Assembly (NCBI GenBank): GCA_021732365.1
Contig: JAKFVD010000026.1
Location: forward strand, 1-64,000
Length of the DNA stretch: 64,000 nucleotides
Source of the DNA: Methylotenera sp.
GTDB taxonomy: Bacteria > Pseudomonadota > Gammaproteobacteria > Burkholderiales > Methylophilaceae
Reading direction: 5' to 3'
The notes below the pieces were generated by a model. That model had not been told where the DNA came from, did no database searches, and was given only the letters and a program-made list of their open reading frames with translations. The position numbers and the translations under genes are program-made. This document shows positions 7,735 to 16,626 of this stretch, in pieces; the stretch's first letter is position 1, and each line of letters begins with the position of its first letter.

Positions 7735-9129
7735 ATGGATTCAGCCAGTCAAAAAATCACGCCAATTATCTTTAAAGGCAAGACAACAGAATACTTTGGC
7801 ATTTGGATTGTTAACCTATTACTGACAATCGTCACGCTTGGTATTTATTCGGCATGGGCCAAGGTGCGCCGCAAGAAATATTTTTATCACAACACTTTGA
7901 TAGATGACGTAGGCTTTGATTATCACGCCAAGCCCATTTCAATTTTAAAAGGCCGCATGATCGCCTTTGCCTTTTTTATGGGTTACAGCTTTAGTGCCAA
8001 AATCAATCCACTTTTACCTGCTATTTTTATGCTGGTGCTGTTTGTTTTTCTGCCGTGGCTAGTCGTGCGCGGTTCAATTTTTAATGCGCGTAATAGTAGC
8101 CATCGTGGTTTGCGTTTTGATTTTGTGGGCACGGTAGGTCAAGCGGCTAAAGTGTTTATTGCGTTGCCTTTGCTCACGTTTTTTACCTTAGGCTTGATTA
8201 TTCCATACATTTCACACGAAAAAAGCCAGTTTTTAGTGAACAATCACCGCTTTGGTTTAAGCCAATTTGAGATGAGTCGTGTGGTTAAGCAGTTTTACAA
8301 AGTGTATTTATTTCTCATTGCAATACCTTTAGTTTTATTTATCGTTGGTGTTATTGTTGGAGGTGTAATGAGAGGACAGGAGCTAATAAAAGCTAAACCC
8401 ACCAATCAAAGTGAGTTATTGAGTCCTGCAAACATTAATGCTTTTGTACCTATTAATCAGCAAAAAATGCTTTTGGCTTTGAACGAATTTGAAACAGAAG
8501 TGCTACCAGAAGATGAAGCTAAATTACCTGATAATCAAATAGTGGAACGCGTTTATTCAGAGAGTAATCCGCCGTCAGTCGATAAGCAAACCGCTGTAAC
8601 TCAGTCTACAGAAATGCAACCAGAGCAATTTCAGGGTGAAGTGCAAGAAAATCTATCAGAGCAAGATTTGAAAAAGATTCAAGAGCAAATGAGTCTAGAA
8701 GATAATTCTAAAAAACAGAATCCACTAGAATTTATGAAAGATTGGCTTAATGCCCCTTTTGCATGGTTGTTAGGTTTGGCTGCTTTGGTACTTTACGGAT
8801 TCTTTATTTTCGGCTTTGTTGCCTACCTACAAGCGCGGATTGGCAATTTAATTTGGAACAACACAAAGTTAGAACAATTAAGCTTTCAAAGTAAACTTCG
8901 CGCGCGTGATTTTATTTGGCTTTATTTCAGCAATATTGTTGCAATTATGCTGACTTTTGGCTTGGCTACTCCTTGGGCGCAAATTCGCTTGGCACGCTAT
9001 CGCGCATCTAAATTGAGTATCGTAGGGGATGTGGATTTTGACCAGTTTGTTGGCGATAAAAAAGCAGAAGTGAAAGCGACTGGTGAAGAAATCGCTGAAA
9101 TGTTTGATGTGGACTTGTCCTTTGGATAA
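7735..9129 (+). CDS. YjgN/DUF898-family membrane protein
   Basis: The 464-residue integral membrane protein has about seven membrane segments. The DUF898 signature appears twice, as TLGIYSAWAKVRRKKYFYHN near residue 37 and as TFGLATPWAQIRLARYRA near the C-terminus, which suggests an internal duplication. A charged, Gln/Glu-rich hydrophilic segment of about 120 residues (212-335) splits the two halves. The function of the family is unknown. The gene is 24 bases upstream of an M48 metallopeptidase gene on the same strand, a likely operon, so a joint membrane role is an inference. Confidence 0.85.
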   Translation: MDSASQKITPIIFKGKTTEYFGIWIVNLLLTIVTLGIYSAWAKVRRKKYFYHNTLIDDVGFDYHAKPISILKGRMIAFAFFMGYSFSAKINPLLPAIFMLVLFVFLPWLVVRGSIFNARNSSHRGLRFDFVGTVGQAAKVFIALPLLTFFTLGLIIPYISHEKSQFLVNNHRFGLSQFEMSRVVKQFYKVYLFLIAIPLVLFIVGVIVGGVMRGQELIKAKPTNQSELLSPANINAFVPINQQKMLLALNEFETEVLPEDEAKLPDNQIVERVYSESNPPSVDKQTAVTQSTEMQPEQFQGEVQENLSEQDLKKIQEQMSLEDNSKKQNPLEFMKDWLNAPFAWLLGLAALVLYGFFIFGFVAYLQARIGNLIWNNTKLEQLSFQSKLRARDFIWLYFSNIVAIMLTFGLATPWAQIRLARYRASKLSIVGDVDFDQFVGDKKAEVKATGEEIAEMFDVDLSFG

Positions 9130-9153
9130 TTGTCTTTTGATTAAAAGCCTGTA

Positions 9154-10263
9154 ATGACATTTCAAGCTGAATACTTTGACGGCGTGAGTGCGCGCGCTCA
9201 GCCAGTGCTGGTGCGCGTTCTGGCCGATGCTCAGCAAATCGCTTTTGATGTCAATGCTGAAACATTAACGTTTAGCTTTAAAGATTGCGATGTGCAAGCA
9301 AGGCTAGGCGCTGCAAAGCGAATCATCGATTTGGACAATGGCGGTCGCTTAGAAGCGCAGGAAATCAGTGCTTTAGAATCTGTCATTTCCAGCAAAAGCA
9401 GCGTGTTTTGGGGCGCTTTGCATTATCTGGAAAATCATCTTGCTTGGGTTTTGGTTGCTTTGGTATTAACAGTATGTGCAGGCTGGGGATTTTTGCAATT
9501 TGGTGTGCCAAAGCTGGCAGAAATGGTTGCAAAAGCGACGCCACCTAGCATGGAATCAAAACTGGGTGAGCAAGTGCTGAATGGCTTAGATCATAAGTTC
9601 GGTTATTTTTCACCCAGCAAAACAGCCCCCGCCCATCAGCTAGCCATTACTAATGCGTTAAAAAGTTTGTGCGGGCATGTGAAAAACTGCCCTGATTATC
9701 GCTTAACGTTTAGGGATGGTGGCATAATTGGTGCCAACGCTTTTGCCTTGCCAGGTGGTGTGATGGTAGTGACAGACGACTTGGTGACACTATCAAAAAA
9801 CGATACCGAAATTGTAGCGGTTTTAGCGCATGAGCTAGGCCATGTGCAGCAACGTCATGCCTTTAGGCAAAGCATTCAAGGCGTGCTCTCTGGCTTAATC
9901 ATTGCAGCCATTACGGGGGATGTGAGCTCAGTTGCGTCTGGCTTGCCAGCGGTATTAATGCAAATGCAATACTCTCGTGAGCATGAGCTTGAGGCGGATC
10001 GTTTTGCCTTGGCTGCCTTGCAAAAAGCTTGCTTACCGCCACGTGCCTTTGCTGATATTTTGCAGCGACTTGAAAATCAAGCAGGTCTTAATTCTTCTGA
10101 TGACAAAAGCAAAAAGAAGCCAGCTGAAACTCAGCAAAATAAGCCCGCCAAATCCAACAAAAACAATGCGTTAAATAACATGTTGGCATCGCATCCCGAT
10201 ACACAACGACGCATACAACCTTTTTTACAGGCAGAATTGAATACAAAGCCAAATTGTCCTTAA
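9154..10263 (+). CDS. M48-family membrane-anchored zinc metallopeptidase
   Basis: The 369-residue protein has an N-terminal small beta-type domain (about 1-75), a transmembrane helix (about 92-115, LAWVLVALVLTVCAGWGFLQ) and a peptidase M48 domain. The zinc motif HELGH is at 226-230, with a downstream ELEAD motif near 278-282 that supplies the third ligand. The tail has a lysine/asparagine-rich linker and then ASHPDTQRRI, usual for Oma1/BepA-like M48 enzymes. It probably degrades or processes envelope proteins; the substrate is unknown. It is likely translated from the same message as the YjgN homologue. Confidence 0.9.
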   Translation: MTFQAEYFDGVSARAQPVLVRVLADAQQIAFDVNAETLTFSFKDCDVQARLGAAKRIIDLDNGGRLEAQEISALESVISSKSSVFWGALHYLENHLAWVLVALVLTVCAGWGFLQFGVPKLAEMVAKATPPSMESKLGEQVLNGLDHKFGYFSPSKTAPAHQLAITNALKSLCGHVKNCPDYRLTFRDGGIIGANAFALPGGVMVVTDDLVTLSKNDTEIVAVLAHELGHVQQRHAFRQSIQGVLSGLIIAAITGDVSSVASGLPAVLMQMQYSREHELEADRFALAALQKACLPPRAFADILQRLENQAGLNSSDDKSKKKPAETQQNKPAKSNKNNALNNMLASHPDTQRRIQPFLQAELNTKPNCP

Positions 10264-10376
10264 GTTTTCACGCGTATTCCAGCCGCAAATCTTGCTAAAA
10301 AGCGCCATTTGCGCTACTCTCAGGGCTTAATAAACCGAATCGATAAAACAATAAAATTCATTCTGGAGAAATTGCA

Positions 10377-10481
10377 ATGAAAAATCCGTTGGAATCAGTT
10401 GCAGGCACCATTATTTCGGGTGTTGTTCTAACCGTAGTGTTAGTCGTTTTCTTAAAAAACTTCTTAGTTGCGGGAGTTTAA
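10377..10481 (+). CDS. 34-residue single-pass membrane microprotein
   Basis: An ATG at 10377, preceded by a clear ribosome-binding site (CTGGAG at about 10363-10368), opens a 34-codon frame. The product begins MKNPLESVAGT and is otherwise one hydrophobic helix (about 12-27) with a short KNFLVAGV tail. The stop codon TAA (10479-10481) is one base before the ATG of the next gene, whose ribosome-binding site CGGGAG lies inside this frame. Tight coupling to the PuuD-like gene argues for a real, co-translated protein. I do not recognise a family. Confidence 0.6.
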   Translation: MKNPLESVAGTIISGVVLTVVLVVFLKNFLVAGV

Positions 10482-10482
10482 A

Positions 10483-10974
10483 ATGGAAATCATGCCAGGA
10501 ATCGCGCGTTGGATCCATTTGTTGTCAGGCGTGACATGGATTGGTTTGCTTTACTATTTTAATTTAGTGCAAATGGCTGCGCTTAAAGATGCAGGTGCAG
10601 ATGGCACCGCGGCAGGTATCACCAAGCACGTAGCACCACGCGCCTTGTTATGGTTTCGCTGGTCTGCTGTTGCTACATGGGTTGCAGGGGCATGGCTGTT
10701 AGGCCCTGGTTTTGTTGATGCATTTTTATTGCGCAACGGCTACGAGGGAATTGGTATTGGTGCATGGTTAGGCACCATTATGTTGTTTAACGTATGGGTG
10801 TTGATTTGGCCTAATCAGCAAAAAATTCTTGGTCTGGTGCCAGCTGATGATGCGGCTAAAGCCAAGGCGCGACGCGTTGCCATGCTGGCATCACGTACAA
10901 ACATGATGCTGTCTATTCCCATGTTATTTTTCATGGCAAATGGATTAAGCCATCGCGCCGTTTTAGGATTGTAG
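10483..10974 (+). CDS. PuuD-like integral membrane protein (membrane domain only)
   Basis: The 163-residue protein starts at the ATG at 10483, supported by CGGGAG six bases upstream, rather than at an in-frame TTG at 10468. It has about four membrane helices, with conserved histidines in ARWIHLLSGVTWIGLLYY and GLSHRA and Trp/Arg in LLWFRWSAVATWVAGAWLL. It resembles the membrane part of PuuD, but no cytochrome-c domain follows, so urate oxidation should not be assumed. The conserved histidines could be haem or metal ligands. A strong terminator follows at 10991. Confidence 0.7.
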   Translation: MEIMPGIARWIHLLSGVTWIGLLYYFNLVQMAALKDAGADGTAAGITKHVAPRALLWFRWSAVATWVAGAWLLGPGFVDAFLLRNGYEGIGIGAWLGTIMLFNVWVLIWPNQQKILGLVPADDAAKAKARRVAMLASRTNMMLSIPMLFFMANGLSHRAVLGL

Positions 10975-10990
10975 TTAGTACTAAGGCAAC

Positions 10991-11021
10991 AACGGCGGCC
11001 TTAGCCGCCGTTTTCATTTTG
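10991..11021 (+). terminator. Rho-independent terminator after PuuD-like gene
   Basis: A nine-base perfect GC-rich stem, AACGGCGGC (10991-10999) with GCCGCCGTT (11004-11012), encloses the loop CTTA and is followed by TTCATTTT. It separates the PuuD-like gene from argD. Confidence 0.85.
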
Positions 11022-11068
11022 GTTTTGGTAAAGATTTAAAGTAGGCATAAACTTTAGAGTAGAAAAAT

Positions 11069-12262
11069 ATGGCACATTTGACAAATACCCATTTAATGAA
11101 TACTTACAGCCGTCAGCCCGTTACTTTTGTAAAGGGCGAGGGCGTTTGGTTGTGGGATGATCAAGGTAAAAAATATTTAGATGCGTTATCAGGCGTGGCC
11201 GTTAATGGTCTTGGGCATGCACATCCCAAATTAGTAAAAGCGATTTCTGAGCAAGCTGCCAAATTGATTCATGTTTCTAATATTTATCAGATTGCCGAAC
11301 AAGACGCCTTGGGCAATAAGCTGGCCGAAATATCGGGCATGGACAATGTGTTTTTCTGTAATTCTGGCTGTGAGGCCAATGAAGCCAGTATTAAGTTGGC
11401 GCGGTTGTATGGACACAACAAAGGCATTGAAAATCCTGAAATTATTGTAATGGAACGCGCTTTTCACGGCCGCACCATGGCAACGCTTTCCGCAACGGGT
11501 AACCGCAAGGCGCAAGCAGGCTTTGAGCCGCTTGTTTCTGGTTTTATTCGCGTGCCTTATGATGACTTGGCCGCTATTAAACAAATTGCATCGCGCAAAA
11601 ATAATGTAGTCGCTATTTTAGTTGAGCCTGTGCAAGGCGAGGGTGGTATTCATATTCCAGCGGACATGAAGGCGTACTTTCAAGGCTTACGTCAGGTTTG
11701 TGATGAAAATGGCTGGTTACTGATGCTTGACGAAGTGCAAAGCGGCATTGGCCGCACTGGTACTTGGTTTGCGTTTCAGCATACTGGCATCATGCCAGAC
11801 GTAATGAGCTTGGCTAAAGGCCTAGGCTCTGGTGTGCCAATCGGCGCTTGTGTTGCAAAAGGCATTGCGGCACAGACCTTTACTTATGGTAAACATGGCT
11901 CAACTTTTGGCGGTAATCCTTTGGCATCCAGCGCTGGCTTAGCTACTTTGAACGCAATTGAAGAAGAAAATCTACGCGAAAACGCATCCAAAATGGGTGA
12001 CCTGATTCGCGATAGATTACAAACGGAATTGCAGAATACGCATGGCTTGGTTGTAGTACGCAATGCTGGCTTGATGATTGGTATTGAATTAGATAGACCT
12101 TGTTCTGAGCTTGTTAAAATGGGCTTAGAAACGCAATTGTTAATCAATGTGACGGCTGAAAAAGTGATTCGTTTATTGCCGCCGCTTGTTATTAATGAAG
12201 CGGAAGCGCTTGAGCTGGTTGAGCGTTTAAGCAAATTGATTAAACAATTTTTAGGTCAGTGA
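11069..12262 (+). CDS. argD: Acetylornithine aminotransferase
   Basis: The 397-residue class III PLP-dependent aminotransferase converts N-acetylglutamate semialdehyde to N-acetylornithine with glutamate as donor. The PLP Lys lies in MSLAKGLGSGVPIGA, and LMLDEVQSGIGRTG holds the cofactor Asp. CNSGCEANEASIKLAR and HGRTMATLSATG are family signatures. Length and the adjacent argF and argG favour ArgD over GABA or ornithine-only aminotransferases; in many bacteria the same enzyme also serves lysine synthesis (DapC). It is first in argD-argF-argG. A 31-base palindrome overlaps its stop codon. Confidence 0.95.
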   Translation: MAHLTNTHLMNTYSRQPVTFVKGEGVWLWDDQGKKYLDALSGVAVNGLGHAHPKLVKAISEQAAKLIHVSNIYQIAEQDALGNKLAEISGMDNVFFCNSGCEANEASIKLARLYGHNKGIENPEIIVMERAFHGRTMATLSATGNRKAQAGFEPLVSGFIRVPYDDLAAIKQIASRKNNVVAILVEPVQGEGGIHIPADMKAYFQGLRQVCDENGWLLMLDEVQSGIGRTGTWFAFQHTGIMPDVMSLAKGLGSGVPIGACVAKGIAAQTFTYGKHGSTFGGNPLASSAGLATLNAIEEENLRENASKMGDLIRDRLQTELQNTHGLVVVRNAGLMIGIELDRPCSELVKMGLETQLLINVTAEKVIRLLPPLVINEAEALELVERLSKLIKQFLGQ

Positions 12263-12281
12263 TTTTAAATCAGTGACCTAA
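12251..12281. repeat. Palindrome spanning the argD stop codon
   Basis: An almost perfect inverted repeat: TTAGGTCA (12251-12258) pairs with TGACCTAA (12274-12281), and inside it TGATTT (12260-12265) pairs with AAATCA (12267-12272), with one G-G mismatch between the two blocks. No T-run follows, so it is not a classical terminator. The outer arms recur at 33036-33060 ahead of purF. It could be an RNA hairpin that tunes argF expression or a protein-binding site. Confidence 0.55.
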
Positions 12282-12306
12282 AATCAGTAAACCACGAGCA
12301 TTCAAT

Positions 12307-13239
12307 ATGGCTGATATTAAACACTTTTTGCAATTTAATGATTTGAACTTGGATGAGCTCAATCATATTTTTGCGCGCACCAAAATCATTAAAGCGCAAT
12401 TCAAGGCGTATCAACAATATTGGCCTTTGCAAGATCGCACCTTAGTGATGATTTTTGAAAAAGCCAGTACGCGTACGCGCTTGTCGTTTGAAGCAGGCAT
12501 GCACCAGTTGGGCGGTTCGGCTATCTATTTGAATACGCGCGATTCGCAACTGGGCCGCGGTGAGCCTGTTGAAGACGCAGCACAAGTGATTTCGCGCATG
12601 TCAGATATTGTAATGATACGTACTTTTGAGCAGGACATTATTGAGCGCTTTGCTGCCAATTCGCGCGTGCCAGTGATTAACGGCTTGACCAACGAATACC
12701 ATCCTTGCCAGATTCTGGCGGATATTTTTACCTTTATAGAGCAAAAAGGTGGCGAAGTTTCTAGCATCAAAGGCAAAACAGTGGCTTGGATTGGCGACAG
12801 CAATAATGTGTGCAATACATGGCTGCAAGCGGCAGAAGTGCTGGATTTTAACGTGCATGTTTCAACGCCGCCAGGCTACGAAGTAGAAGTAGAACGCGCT
12901 AATTTATATGGCGATGATCATTTTGAAACCTTTGCCGACCCAATGGAAGCCGCGCGTGGCGCCGACTTGGTGACCACGGATGTATGGACCAGCATGGGGT
13001 TTGAGGCGGAAAACGAAGAGCGCATGCGTGATTTTGCCGATTGGCAAGTGGACGGCGATATGATGCGCATCGCAGCAAAAGATGCGCTATTTATGCATTG
13101 TTTGCCTGCACATCGCGGTGAGGAAGTAGCTGCTGAAGTGATTGATGGCCCGCAAAGCGTGGTATGGGAAGAGGCGGAAAACAGGCTGCACGTGCAAAAA
13201 GCATTAATGGAATTTTTACTATTGGGTAAGGTTAATTAA
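12307..13239 (+). CDS. argF: Ornithine carbamoyltransferase
   Basis: The 310-residue enzyme makes citrulline from ornithine and carbamoyl phosphate. The carbamoyl-phosphate loop STRTRLSFEAG (about 53-63) is present, with HPCQILADI (about 136-144) and the ornithine-side HCLPAHRGEEV near 270-280. Length is normal. It is the second gene of the arginine cluster, 44 bases after argD, and ends 15 bases before argG. The signatures separate it from aspartate carbamoyltransferase. Confidence 0.96.
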   Translation: MADIKHFLQFNDLNLDELNHIFARTKIIKAQFKAYQQYWPLQDRTLVMIFEKASTRTRLSFEAGMHQLGGSAIYLNTRDSQLGRGEPVEDAAQVISRMSDIVMIRTFEQDIIERFAANSRVPVINGLTNEYHPCQILADIFTFIEQKGGEVSSIKGKTVAWIGDSNNVCNTWLQAAEVLDFNVHVSTPPGYEVEVERANLYGDDHFETFADPMEAARGADLVTTDVWTSMGFEAENEERMRDFADWQVDGDMMRIAAKDALFMHCLPAHRGEEVAAEVIDGPQSVVWEEAENRLHVQKALMEFLLLGKVN

Positions 13240-13254
13240 GGAAAAGTTAGCGTA

Positions 13255-14490
13255 ATGAGTACCATAAAGAAAGAAGTTAAAAAAGTCGTATTGGCCTATT
13301 CGGGCGGTTTAGACACGTCTGTGATTTTAAGGTGGCTACAAGATGAATACAAATGTGAAGTAGTGACTTTTACTGCCGATTTGGGCCAAGGTGAAGAACT
13401 GGAACCTGCCCGCGCCAAAGCCAAAGCGGCTGGTGTAAAAGAGATTTACATTGATGATGTGCGTGAAGAATTTGTACGCGATTTCGTATTTCCCATGTTT
13501 CGCGCCAATACAGTTTATGAGGGTGAATACTTACTGGGCACCTCAATTGCACGACCATTAATCGCAAAACGCTTAATTGAAATCGCCGCTGAAACCAATG
13601 CAGATGCGATTTCGCACGGCGCAACGGGAAAAGGCAACGATCAAGTACGTTTTGAATTGGGTGCTTATGCCTTAAATCCCAATATTCAAATCATCGCACC
13701 ATGGCGTGAGTGGGATTTGTTAAGCCGCGAAAAATTGATGAATTATGCTGAAAAGCATGGTATTCCAGTAGATATGAAGCATAAGCAAGGCGGCAGTCCA
13801 TACTCAATGGATGCAAATTTATTGCATATTTCATATGAAGGCCGTCATCTTGAAAACCCAGCGGCAGAAGCTGAAGAATCGATGTGGCGTTGGAGTGTAA
13901 GCCCAGAAAAAGCGCCAGATGCGGCTGAGTATTTAGATATTGAATATGTAAATGGTGACCCAGTTTCATTAAATGGCGAAGCGATGAAGCCGCATGAATT
14001 ATTGGCACATTTAAATAAAATTGGCGGCAAGCATGGCATTGGCCGCCTAGATTTGGTTGAGAATCGTTATGTAGGCATGAAATCACGCGGCTGCTATGAA
14101 ACACCAGGCGGTACCATTATGCTTAAAGCGCACCGTGCCATTGAAAGTATTACCTTAGACCGTGAAGTAGCGCATTTAAAAGACGATTTGATGCCGCGCT
14201 ACGCCAGCATGATTTACAACGGTTACTGGTGGAGCCCTGAGCGTATTGCCTTGCAAACGCTGATTGACCATACGCAAGCTTCAGTGAATGGCTGGGTGCG
14301 CGTTAAGCTGTATAAAGGTAATGTGATTGTGACTGGTCGTGACAGTAAAACTGACTCACTGTTTGATTCTACTATTGCAACTTTTGAAGATGACGCAGGC
14401 GCTTATGATCAAAAAGATGCAGGCGGATTTATTAAATTAAATGCATTAAGAATGCGAATCGCGGCGAATTTACGGCATAAAAATAAGTAA
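13255..14490 (+). CDS. argG: Argininosuccinate synthase
   Basis: The 411-residue enzyme joins citrulline and aspartate using ATP. The N-type ATP pyrophosphatase loop AYSGGLDTS is at about 14-22, with [13 protein letters not shown] near 124-136 and the citrulline/aspartate-binding [10 protein letters not shown] near 182-191. A Shine-Dalgarno AAGGAAAAG precedes the ATG. Its terminator is at 14512. With argD and argF it gives three late steps of arginine synthesis; argH is not in the window. Confidence 0.97.
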   Translation: MSTIKKEVKKVVLAYSGGLDTSVILRWLQDEYKCEVVTFTADLGQGEELEPARAKAKAAGVKEIYIDDVREEFVRDFVFPMFRANTVYEGEYLLGTSIARPLIAKRLIEIAAETNADAISHGATGKGNDQVRFELGAYALNPNIQIIAPWREWDLLSREKLMNYAEKHGIPVDMKHKQGGSPYSMDANLLHISYEGRHLENPAAEAEESMWRWSVSPEKAPDAAEYLDIEYVNGDPVSLNGEAMKPHELLAHLNKIGGKHGIGRLDLVENRYVGMKSRGCYETPGGTIMLKAHRAIESITLDREVAHLKDDLMPRYASMIYNGYWWSPERIALQTLIDHTQASVNGWVRVKLYKGNVIVTGRDSKTDSLFDSTIATFEDDAGAYDQKDAGGFIKLNALRMRIAANLRHKNK

Positions 14491-14511
14491 ACTTAACCCT
14501 ATTTAAACAAC

Positions 14512-14537
14512 AAAAAACCCGCTTAAGCGGGTTTTTT
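14512..14537. terminator. Bidirectional terminator between argG and a PEP-CTERM gene
   Basis: AAAAAACCCGC (14512-14522), loop TTAA, GCGGGTTTTTT (14527-14537). The A-run on one side and T-run on the other let it end transcripts from both strands; argG comes from the left and the PEP-CTERM gene from the right. Confidence 0.88.
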
Positions 14538-14588
14538 GTTTTAAGACAATATTGATTACTTAACGATTAAATTGACTCAAAAACTAGA

Positions 14589-15557
14589 CTAACTACGCTT
14601 TTGGCGACGTGATGCAAAACCTACAAAACCTAAACCAGCGACTAACATGGCATATGTTTCTGGCTCTGGTACAGGTGCTGTCAAGACCACTAGTTTAGAT
14701 TTAGCACCAAATGGAGCGCCAGACAGTTGGTCATGTTCGGCAACCAAGTAAATTGTGCCATTCTGATCAACAGTCACACCTTCAAATGCGTTGCGCGGCA
14801 AGATAGTTGAAAGGTCTAAAGTGCTTAGTATGTTACCCGAACGATTCACTTCGAGCAGTCTTCTTGAGCCAAGGCTTAATATCAACAAATTATCGGCAGC
14901 AGCAGTTCCAATCAGTGAATCCACTGGCGATAGTGTTTGAATGTCTGACAATGAACTAACGCCTAATACAGATGGATTAAACAAATTTGTTAGTGTAGAA
15001 GTACCGCCTGCACCGCCAGCAAATGTTAAAGAGCCAGCAAGTATATCTTGCGGACTTTGTTGCTTAACTGTAACAAAACTACCGTCACGTGGATCGTAGC
15101 TGATACCTTCTAGACCGTTGTTGCCCACTGTTGCATTGCTGATAGAAACATAATTATTGGCTAAAGTCACGCTGCCGCCCGCCATATAACTGAAGCTGAA
15201 AGCGTCATATAAGCGTTCTTCAGCCAAAACCAGATTGCCACCGCCAATGTAGGTTAATCCCTCAGCGTCATTATTGGTACTGCCAGTGCCAGCCCAATTA
15301 AACGTCATACTGCCAAGTGTTTGACCAGTAAGTGAGGTTTCAATGACGCCTGTTCCCTCGTCACCCACAAAAAATAGGGTGCCACGATCTCTAGCGTAAG
15401 TCACTGCAGAAGCTTCCAAGCCAGATACTGAGCCAACTGCTAAATCCAGATCATAAGTACCGCTAACGCTGTAGCTACCTAAATTAATCGAACTAGCCGC
15501 CTGTGCAGAAACAGACAATGTTGCGAAAATAGCGATTAAAAGTTGTGATATTTTCAT
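14589..15557 (-). CDS. PEP-CTERM exported protein, SdiA-regulated-like beta-propeller
   Basis: The 322-residue protein has a signal peptide (first 20 residues, ending SAQAA). A body of repeated beta-propeller-like strands follows, with DAEGLTYIGGGNLVLAEER and GLEGISYDPRDGSFVTVKQ; these match the SdiA-regulated/phytase-like propeller pattern. A C-terminal PEP-CTERM tail (about 296-320) has VPEPETYAMLVAGLGF, a hydrophobic helix and then SRRQKRS. Such tails are recognised by an exosortase, cut and anchored at the surface; no exosortase gene lies in the window. It is six bases downstream of the other PEP-CTERM gene and surely co-transcribed. The enzymatic role is unknown. Confidence 0.85.
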   Translation of the reverse strand: MKISQLLIAIFATLSVSAQAASSINLGSYSVSGTYDLDLAVGSVSGLEASAVTYARDRGTLFFVGDEGTGVIETSLTGQTLGSMTFNWAGTGSTNNDAEGLTYIGGGNLVLAEERLYDAFSFSYMAGGSVTLANNYVSISNATVGNNGLEGISYDPRDGSFVTVKQQSPQDILAGSLTFAGGAGGTSTLTNLFNPSVLGVSSLSDIQTLSPVDSLIGTAAADNLLILSLGSRRLLEVNRSGNILSTLDLSTILPRNAFEGVTVDQNGTIYLVAEHDQLSGAPFGAKSKLVVLTAPVPEPETYAMLVAGLGFVGFASRRQKRS

Positions 15558-15563
15558 CGCTGA

Positions 15564-16235
15564 TTAACCTTTAAACTTGCGTGAAGAAAAACCGATTAAG
15601 CCTAAACCAGCTATCATCAATGCATAAGTTTCAGGCTCTGGTACTGCTGCGATTGTGCCTGGAGAGCCGATTTCTGTTGTACTGTTAACTGCGATAAAAG
15701 CACCATTTACACCAGCTACGCTTAGTGTAGAAATTGCACCCGTTAAGCCAGCAGCATTATCAAAAGTTTGATACGGTGAAACGCTATCAGAAGCGCCAAA
15801 AATAACACTTGCTTGCACTGCACCACTAGCATTGAAAATATTCACAGCGTCGCCGCTAGTACTCAAGCCAATAGCACTGCCGCTATAAAAACCGATTGCA
15901 AAATTTGCAGGAGCTGATGCGCCGAACCAGTTGGTGATGAAGTTATTGGCAGTGGCAGCTGTGCCTTCGACAAAAATGACTGACTGACCTGCGTTAATAC
16001 TGCTTACACCAAGTAAGGCAAGTGAGCTTGCAAACGAATTTGAGCTATCGTCCACTCTCCAGCCTGAAATATCAATTGCAGATGTGCCAGTGTTGGTTAG
16101 TTCGAACCAATCTGCACCCACTGGTGAGTTGCCGCTGCTCCATGGCGCGACTTCTGTCACGTTAATCGCAGCAAACGCTGGTAAGGTAAGAGTGGTAATA
16201 GCTACAGCAACAATACTGCGCAGAGATTTTTTCAT
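15564..16235 (-). CDS. PEP-CTERM exported protein with lamin-tail-like domain
   Basis: The 223-residue protein has a signal peptide ending LPAFAA. A lamin-tail-type immunoglobulin-like domain follows (about 22-110), with INVTEVAPWSSGN, DWFELTNTGTSAIDISGW and SINAGQSVIFVEG. A second beta-rich region and a PEP-CTERM tail (about 200-222) close the protein: VPEPETYALMIAGLGL then SSRKFKG. The start ATG is preceded by GGGAGCC. It is the first gene of a two-gene minus-strand unit. The domain commonly mediates binding in extracellular proteins or nucleases, but no catalytic domain is present, so a structural or biofilm role is an inference. Confidence 0.85.
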   Translation of the reverse strand: MKKSLRSIVAVAITTLTLPAFAAINVTEVAPWSSGNSPVGADWFELTNTGTSAIDISGWRVDDSSNSFASSLALLGVSSINAGQSVIFVEGTAATANNFITNWFGASAPANFAIGFYSGSAIGLSTSGDAVNIFNASGAVQASVIFGASDSVSPYQTFDNAAGLTGAISTLSVAGVNGAFIAVNSTTEIGSPGTIAAVPEPETYALMIAGLGLIGFSSRKFKG

Positions 16236-16626
16236 GTAAGGCTCCCAAAAGTAATAGATAAATGTATGTGTACGAAGCGCAATTAACTCAATTCTATTTG
16301 GTTAAAATATGAATTGACTGACAACGTTAGATTAGCAATTGCTCAGTATGTATGATGCGGTTTTTAGGTCACCGTTTTATGTTAAGTATTAGTTAAAACG
16401 GACTACCTGATGGCGTAAAACATGACGTTTTTATGGCAAGCAGGACTATTGAAATGGGTGTGTTGAAAAAATTTGCTAGGGACTGCAATTTTCCACTAAA
16501 TAAAGATATTAACTTGATTCAAATTACGCTGAGATGCTTAACAATAGTCGTTATCAGATTTTTCTGGGATAATAGCAAATTAAGGTTAAAAGCCGTTATT
16601 CATTATAAGTTTCGAGGGGTTATTGC
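16236..16626. other. 391-base intergenic region with divergent promoters expected
   Basis: This AT-rich spacer lies between the divergent PEP-CTERM pair and ppnP. I looked for an RpoN-type TGGCAC-N5-TTGC site reading towards the PEP-CTERM genes, since some PEP-CTERM genes use one, and found none. A short palindrome AGCAATTGCT lies near 16335. A 71-codon open frame at 16433-16648 overlaps the ppnP start, has no recognisable family and is probably not coding. No other feature stands out. Confidence 0.5.

Noticed and set aside
10483..10974. Urate oxidase (PuuD) activity
   Set aside because: Only the membrane domain is present and the cytochrome-c part is missing, so the enzyme name should not be transferred.
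16236..16432. RpoN (-24/-12) promoter for the PEP-CTERM genes
   Set aside because: No TGGCAC-N5-TTGC pattern on the minus strand in the region.
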